Source of the DNA: an uncultured Lysobacteraceae bacterium
GTDB lineage: Bacteria > Pseudomonadota > Gammaproteobacteria > Xanthomonadales > Xanthomonadaceae
Direction: 5' to 3'
NCBI GenBank assembly: GCA_937897645.1
Contig: CALCNV010000073.1
Coordinates: forward strand, 1 to 11,003
Length of the DNA stretch: 11,003 nt
A program made the position numbers and the translations under genes. The notes under the pieces are model-generated. The model saw nothing but the letters and a program-made list of their open reading frames with translations. It did not search any database and had not been told where the DNA came from. Below, piece by piece: positions 8,078 through 11,003 of the stretch; the stretch's first letter is position 1; every line of letters starts with the position of its first letter.

Positions 8078-8100
8078 GTAGGAGCGACGTAAGTCGCGAA
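8078..8100. repeat. GTAGGAGCGAC short palindrome, copy 1
   Basis: GTAGGAGCGACGTAAGTCGC contains a GCGAC/GTCGC stem with a four-base loop. A near-identical element lies exactly 344 bases downstream at 8422-8444, both preceded by a GCGACCA(C/T)CC lead-in. Confidence 0.75.
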
Positions 8101-8150
8101 GGGCGCTTGGTCACTGGCACCTATCAGGGAAACTCAAAAAACAATGAGCA

Positions 8151-8220
8151 TCATCCCGGCGAAAGCCAGGACCCAACTCAACGGATGCGAATAGTTGGGT
8201 CCCGGCTTTCGCCGGGATGA
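8151..8220. repeat. Long inverted repeat, TCATCCCGGCGAAAGCC family
   Basis: The 28-bp arms (8151-8178 and 8193-8220) pair with one mismatch, which would still form G-U in RNA, around a 14-base loop. This palindrome type is widespread between genes in proteobacteria. Here it sits only in the first copy of the duplicated block. It could form a strong hairpin in a transcript. Confidence 0.88.
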
Positions 8221-8304
8221 CGCCTTCATGAATTACTTGATTCCTGCTTTTCCTCATTGGGTTCCGAACGCCATCTGAAGAGTCCGGAACAACACAGCAA
8301 GAAC

Positions 8305-8386
8305 GTAGCGTGGGCCTTGGCCCACCATCGCCATCCGTCACTTCGCGGGCGCGGATCGAAGAGCGGTGGGCTGAAGCCCACCCTAC
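8305..8386. repeat. GTAGGGTGGGC-family element, copy 1 (82 bp)
   Basis: It begins GTAGCGTGGGCC and ends GGGCTGAAGCCCACCCTAC. Outer ends are imperfect inverted repeats, with inner GGGCCTTGGCCC and GGGCTGAAGCCC hairpins. It matches the copy at 8600-8681 over its full length with few differences, and shares its right 68 bases with 9847-9914. Confidence 0.88.
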
Positions 8387-8421
8387 AGGGCCAGCCGGGC
8401 AGGCGCGACCATCCGCCTTGC

Positions 8422-8444
8422 GTAGGAGCGATGCAAGTCGCGAA
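8422..8444. repeat. GTAGGAGCGA short palindrome, copy 2
   Basis: This is the counterpart of 8078-8100 in the second copy of the tandem block. One stem base differs (GCGAT in place of GCGAC), so the hairpin is slightly weakened. Confidence 0.72.
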
Positions 8445-8599
8445 GGATGCCCGATCACTAGTGCCCATCGTGGAAACTAAAAAACGAGAGTCACCCCTGA
8501 TTTCACCGAGATGACGACCTCGTGGCTTGTCTGGCTACTGCTTATTCCTAATCGAGTTCCGGACGTCATATGCAATGTCCGTAACTACACAGGAAGAAC

Positions 8600-8681
8600 G
8601 TAGGGTGGGCCATGGCCCACCATCGCCATCTGTCACCTCGCGGGCGCGGATCGAAGAGCGGTGGGCTGAAGCCCACCCTAC
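8600..8681. repeat. GTAGGGTGGGC-family element, copy 2 (82 bp)
   Basis: The element runs from GTAGGGTGGGCC to GCCCACCCTAC with inner GGGCCATGGCCC and GGGCTGAAGCCC hairpins. It ends five bases from the stop codon of the 172-aa gene on the minus strand, the same arrangement as the copy at 9847-9914 next to the 173-aa gene. It may form the 3' hairpin of that gene's transcript. Confidence 0.9.
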
Positions 8682-8686
8682 AGGGA

Positions 8687-9205
8687 TCAATCTGCTGTCG
8701 CGCAAAGCGCGCTGTCCAAATAGGTTTCTACAAATCGTTCGTTATCTGGAGATAGGTACTCGAGTGTCCAACCTAACAGTTGATGCTGACTGCTCCAGTA
8801 AAACGTGAAAGTTGCATCACGCTGGACAGAAACGACCTGCTGGCCATCTTTCGGCAAACAGCGATGGTCGCCAATTTCAGATTGAGTGGATCGCTCGAAA
8901 TTGATTCCTTCATAATTCCAATTTGTCTTCGACACATCGTGCGGCACGATAAATACGAAATATTCGGAAGCAACGCACATATCGGACCAACTAGTCGAGC
9001 AAGTCTGCAATTCAAGGACTTCGTCGCCAATTCGAATTCGATTGCGTTCTGGAGCCAGCGTTGCACTTCTACCACCAAGGAACGCTGCATCCTGATATGT
9101 GTATGTGCGCTCAAACGAAAACACTGTTGGCGATGCCATGGCCAATAAAATTCCTGCGACAGCAGGAATAAAAAATCTCGTGCTTTTATTGTGCGGTGAC
9201 TGCAT
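8687..9205 (-). CDS. Exported four-cysteine protein of unknown function (paralog A)
   Basis: The product is 172 aa; I do not recognise the family. A polar N-terminus (M-Q-S-P-H-N-K-S-T-R) and hydrophobic stretch (11-24) form a signal peptide, with cleavage probably just before F-E-R-T-Y at 31-35, so the mature protein should be periplasmic or secreted. It has four cysteines (69, 77, 116, 168), suggesting two disulfides. Landmarks are L-A-P-E-R-N-R-I-R-I-G-D (50-61), C-x7-C followed by S-E-Y-F (80-83), C-L-P-K (116-119) and F-Y-W-S (135-138) before L-L-G-W. It is about 63% identical, by hand count, to the 173-aa product of 9920-10441, and distantly similar to the lipoprotein between them. A GGAGG lies nine bases upstream of the ATG, inside the preceding gene, which it overlaps by 20 bases, so translation may be coupled. 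Sampled G+C is about 47-48%, far below neighbours, suggesting transfer or relaxed constraint. Confidence 0.82.
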   Translation of the reverse strand: MQSPHNKSTRFFIPAVAGILLAMASPTVFSFERTYTYQDAAFLGGRSATLAPERNRIRIGDEVLELQTCSTSWSDMCVASEYFVFIVPHDVSKTNWNYEGINFERSTQSEIGDHRCLPKDGQQVVSVQRDATFTFYWSSQHQLLGWTLEYLSPDNERFVETYLDSALCATAD

Positions 9206-9731
9206 GTCTCATTCCCTCCGCATCATGCGAGGCCTGATTGCATTGCTGCTTCAAGCGTTCCAGGACGAAAAGATTTTCTTTGTGCTCATTCGCCGCCGCA
9301 TAGGCCACTCTCCAAGCGACAAGGCCTTGTTCATCACTCCAATAGAAATCAAAAAAACTGCCCGCCTGATCAGACTGCACATGAATGAGTGACAGGCTTG
9401 GACATGGCGAACGCGTGGTTGCCGGCAATAGATCGAATGCATAGCCCCCATGCTTCCACTGGCGCGAGCGGTCGCCAGGAATCAACAAGCTGAAATATTC
9501 AGACTCCAAGCACAGTTTGGATTCTGGCTCGCTGCAAACAATCAGCGGCACAAGGCTTCCGCCAAGACGAAGAGTATTTCGATCTGTGCTTATATTTACG
9601 TCAATCGTCCCGTTTTCTTCTATGTAAAGACGATCTGCATTGGCAGCCTTGAGACGAATTCTCTCTCCGCTGACGTTTTCGTGGGCACAGCCAGTCAACA
9701 ATAGCGCCGAAAACATCAGTGCTGCTTTCAT
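9186..9731 (-). CDS. Small lipoprotein, diverged member of the four-cysteine family (paralog B)
   Basis: The product is 181 aa from the ATG at 9731. The signal peptide ends in L-L-L-T-G-C with Cys15 as the lipidated residue, so it should be membrane-anchored in the envelope. The rest aligns weakly but colinearly with the flanking paralogs: D-R-N-T-L-R-L-G, then Cys66 and Cys74 with the same C-x7-C spacing and S-E-Y-F two residues on, I-P-G-D, Cys110, F-x-F-Y-W-S with a following L-x-x-W, and Cys164. All four non-lipid cysteines thus correspond. A TTG two codons upstream (9737) is possible, but the ATG gives a standard lipoprotein start; the ribosome site is poor either way. The final codons overlap the start of paralog A by 20 bases, and the last roughly ten residues are read from the leader it shares with paralog C. 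Function unknown; it is AT-rich like its relatives. Confidence 0.8.
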   Translation of the reverse strand: MKAALMFSALLLTGCAHENVSGERIRLKAANADRLYIEENGTIDVNISTDRNTLRLGGSLVPLIVCSEPESKLCLESEYFSLLIPGDRSRQWKHGGYAFDLLPATTRSPCPSLSLIHVQSDQAGSFFDFYWSDEQGLVAWRVAYAAANEHKENLFVLERLKQQCNQASHDAEGMRHAVTAQ

Positions 9732-9750
9732 ATTCAAGGCTCATGAACTC

Positions 9751-9838
9751 GTAGGATGTGGTGAGCGCAGCGAACCGCATCAATCGCGATTCCCAGCACG
9801 CGAACGATGCGGTGCGCCTGCGGCTTACCGCATCCTAC
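9751..9838. repeat. GTAGGATG-family inverted repeat
   Basis: The left arm GTAGGATGTGGTGAGCGCAG... (9751-9781) pairs imperfectly with the right arm ending ACCGCATCCTAC (9806-9838). This is a recurring proteobacterial intergenic palindrome. It lies between paralogs B and C and appears joined to, or inserted into, the left end of a GTAGGGTGGGC element. Confidence 0.82.
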
Positions 9839-9846
9839 GGGTTCTT

Positions 9847-9914
9847 GGCCCATCATCGCCATCTGTCACTTCGCGGGCGCGGCTCGAAGAGAGGTGGGCT
9901 GAAGCCCACCCTAC
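9847..9914. repeat. GTAGGGTGGGC-family element, copy 3, left end missing
   Basis: These 68 bases match positions 15-82 of the 8600-8681 element without gaps and with a few substitutions, ending GGGCTGAAGCCCACCCTAC. The first 14 bases are replaced by the end of the GTAGGATG repeat plus a few bases. The element ends five bases from the stop codon of the 173-aa gene, as copy 2 does for its paralog. Confidence 0.82.
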
Positions 9915-9919
9915 GTGGA

Positions 9920-10441
9920 TCAATCTTCTGTCATGCAAAAATCGCTGTCCAAATACGTCTCCAGAATCGGCTTACTGTCAAGAGAGGTGTAGAGGATTGT
10001 CCAGCCTAATAGCTGGTGCTCACTACTCCAATAGAATCTAAACATGGAGTCACCTTGAATAGAAAAAATCTGTTGGGTGTATTTTGGCAAACAGACGTGG
10101 CCATCGTTTCCATAATGCATGGATCGCTCGAAACTAATTCCTTCATAGCTCCAGTTCGTTCTTGATACGTCATGTGGAATGACAAGCTTGAAATAGCTCG
10201 ATGAAACACACATGTCGGACCAATCAGTCGAGCAAGTCCGTAATTCAAGGACGTCGTCGCCAATTCGAATTCGGTTGCGCTCTGGCGCAAGGGTTGCGCT
10301 TAAATCTCCGCCATGTAGCTCAGGATTCTGAAGCAAGTATGTTCGCTCGTATGCAAGCGCCAATGACGTCACCAAACTCAATGTTATCCCTGCGGCAGCA
10401 GGCATAAAAAATCTCGTGCTTTTGTTGTGCGGCGACTGCAT
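9920..10441 (-). CDS. Exported four-cysteine protein of unknown function (paralog C)
   Basis: The product is 173 aa and has no family name I recognise. Its first ten residues are identical to those of paralog A. The signal peptide (hydrophobic 11-29) ends in a clear A-L-A site at 28-30, before Y-E-R-T-Y, so it is probably cleaved and exported. The four cysteines (70, 78, 117, 169) align with paralog A, as do L-A-P-E-R-N-R-I-R-I-G-D, C-S-T-x-W-S-D-M-C, H-D-V-S, C-L-P-K, F-Y-W-S-S and L-L-G-W-T. Differences concentrate in the signal peptide, the 36-47 segment, the 107-115 segment and the region after Gly146. AGGGAATGAGAC directly before the ATG is shared with paralog A, with AGGG as the likely ribosome site. 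Upstream, 10471-10498 carries a 13-base direct repeat that may be regulatory. Sampled G+C is as low as 37%. It is followed by repeat elements, so read-through to paralog B is uncertain. Confidence 0.82.
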   Translation of the reverse strand: MQSPHNKSTRFFMPAAAGITLSLVTSLALAYERTYLLQNPELHGGDLSATLAPERNRIRIGDDVLELRTCSTDWSDMCVSSSYFKLVIPHDVSRTNWSYEGISFERSMHYGNDGHVCLPKYTQQIFSIQGDSMFRFYWSSEHQLLGWTILYTSLDSKPILETYLDSDFCMTED

Positions 10442-10470
10442 GTCTCATTCCCTTGATCTTGACGAGAGAA

Positions 10471-10498
10471 GACCGAAACGGGATTGACCGAAACGGGA
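10471..10498. repeat. Two tandem 13-base direct repeats upstream of paralog C
   Basis: GACCGAAACGGGA occurs at 10471-10483 and again at 10486-10498, a 15-base period. On the minus strand it reads TCCCGTTTCGGTC twice, 30-57 bases before the start codon of the 173-aa gene. The position would suit an operator, but no other copy was noticed in the window and the partner regulator is unknown. Confidence 0.55.
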
Positions 10499-10548
10499 CA
10501 AAATGAGTATCCGCTTGATTCGCTTACCGAGCTACCTGGTTTGCTGAC

Positions 10549-10971
10549 TTAAGGCTTCGGTATCACTGCCAGCGTCAATCGCGAAACACACACCAGCTTG
10601 CCGGCTTCGTTCTCGATGCGGATTTCCCACACCTGGGTGCTGCGACCGACATGGATGGCGCGTGCGGTGCCGGTGACTACGCCGCTGCGCACGCCGCGCA
10701 AATGGTTGGCGTTGATTTCCAACCCTACGACAGCCTCACTGGCCGGGTCCACGCAAAGACCGCCGGCCACGCTGCCCAGCGTTTCGGCCAAGGCCACGGA
10801 GGCGCCGCCATGCAGCAGGCCGAACGGCTGCTTGGTGCGCTCGTCCACCGGCATGGTGCCGCGCAGCCAATCGTCGCCGGCCCCGGTGATGGTGATGCCC
10901 AGGTGACCAACCATGCAGCCGTCGCGGAGTGCGTTGACGGCGTCGATATCCACGGGTGAACGGAAGGCCAT
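10549..10971 (-). CDS. Hotdog-fold acyl-CoA thioesterase, YdiI/MenI-like
   Basis: The 140-aa product closely resembles E. coli YdiI (MenI), a hotdog thioesterase that hydrolyses 1,4-dihydroxy-2-naphthoyl-CoA in menaquinone synthesis and also acts on other acyl-CoAs. The block M-P-V-D-x-R-T-K-Q-P-F-G-L-L-H-G-G-A-S is conserved. Gln48, His54 and catalytic Glu63 fall at the same numbers as in YdiI, Ser67 is kept, and the later active-site histidine is His90 after G-L-E-I-N-A-N. The protein is cytoplasmic and probably tetrameric like its relatives. The start is supported by GAGGA (10979-10983, minus strand) seven bases upstream. If the organism uses ubiquinone only, as is usual in Xanthomonadaceae, a broad acyl- or aroyl-CoA housekeeping role is likelier than menaquinone synthesis. 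It is separated from paralog C by about 107 bases and has normal high G+C. Confidence 0.94.
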   Translation of the reverse strand: MAFRSPVDIDAVNALRDGCMVGHLGITITGAGDDWLRGTMPVDERTKQPFGLLHGGASVALAETLGSVAGGLCVDPASEAVVGLEINANHLRGVRSGVVTGTARAIHVGRSTQVWEIRIENEAGKLVCVSRLTLAVIPKP

Positions 10972-11003
10972 GCGGTGTTCCTCTTTAGGTTCTTGGTTCT
11001 TGG

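Larger units (their letters stand above)
7986..8686. other. Gene-free field of intergenic repeats
   Basis: I see no credible gene in these 701 bases; the short open frames here run through repeats and have no ribosome sites. The field is built from two diverged tandem copies of one block, 8033-8386 and 8396-8681. Shared landmarks are a CGGGCAGG/GCGACC lead-in, a GTAGGAGCGA hairpin (8078 and 8422), a GGAAACT-(C)AAAAAA stretch, a unique segment ending in AAGAACGTAG, and the 82-bp GTAG(G/C)GTGGGC element (8305 and 8600). Copy 1 also carries a long TCATCCCGGCGAAAGCC palindrome that copy 2 lacks. Confidence 0.75.

Noticed and set aside
8257..8808. Short plus- and minus-strand open frames in the repeat field
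   Set aside because: They translate repeat palindromes, have no ribosome sites and do not resemble each other as proteins between the two block copies.
9601..9783. A 60-codon minus-strand frame overlapping the lipoprotein start
   Set aside because: It is out of frame with the lipoprotein signal peptide and reads into the GTAGGATG repeat.
8078..9914. A CRISPR array or insertion sequence in the repeat-rich region
   Set aside because: The repeats belong to several families, are irregularly spaced and palindromic, with no uniform spacers and no cas or transposase gene.
10989..11003. GGTTCTTGGTTCTTGG direct repeat at the window end
   Set aside because: It is too short and cut by the window edge to interpret.

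Overview
The window is high-GC (about two-thirds G+C in the core genes). Its gene content and its dispersed intergenic palindromes (families beginning GTAGGAGCG, GTAGGGTGGGC, GTAGGATG and TCATCCCGGCGAAAGCC) suggest a gammaproteobacterium of the Xanthomonadaceae/Lysobacteraceae. That placement is inferred from recognised sequence style, not from a database search.

Layout. Positions 1-3294 carry three plus-strand genes: undecaprenyl-diphosphatase (uppP, cell-wall lipid carrier recycling), an envelope lipoprotein with META and DUF4377 domains, and an exported M20-family amidohydrolase bracketed by two copies of an 80-bp inverted repeat. From 3380 to 10971 every gene is on the minus strand. In transcription order they are: a YdiI/MenI-like hotdog acyl-CoA thioesterase; a cluster of three related small exported proteins interleaved with repeats; a 700-base gene-free repeat field; a PlsC-type acyltransferase; a YheT-type alpha/beta hydrolase; a large TPR protein with a degenerate sulfotransferase-like C-terminus; and a YbhB-type PEBP protein. 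The last four are closely spaced (46, 56 and 25 bases) and form one or two transcription units. A possible promoter lies in front of the TPR gene.

The most unusual part is 8033-10500. It holds two copies (172 and 173 aa, about 63% identical by hand count) of an exported four-cysteine protein and, between them, a third diverged member that is a lipoprotein with the same cysteine layout. I do not recognise this family. The genes are clearly AT-richer than their neighbours (37-48% G+C in sampled lines against about 67%). Each 172/173-aa gene ends a few bases from the same GTAGGGTGGGC repeat and starts with the same leader, so repeat plus gene appears to have been duplicated as one cassette. The lipoprotein gene runs 20 bases into the start of the next cassette, so its last residues are encoded by the cassette leader. 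The adjacent non-coding field at 8033-8681 is itself an old tandem duplication.

No tRNA, rRNA, CRISPR array, transposase or integrase was seen. The remaining genes are ordinary housekeeping or accessory genes.
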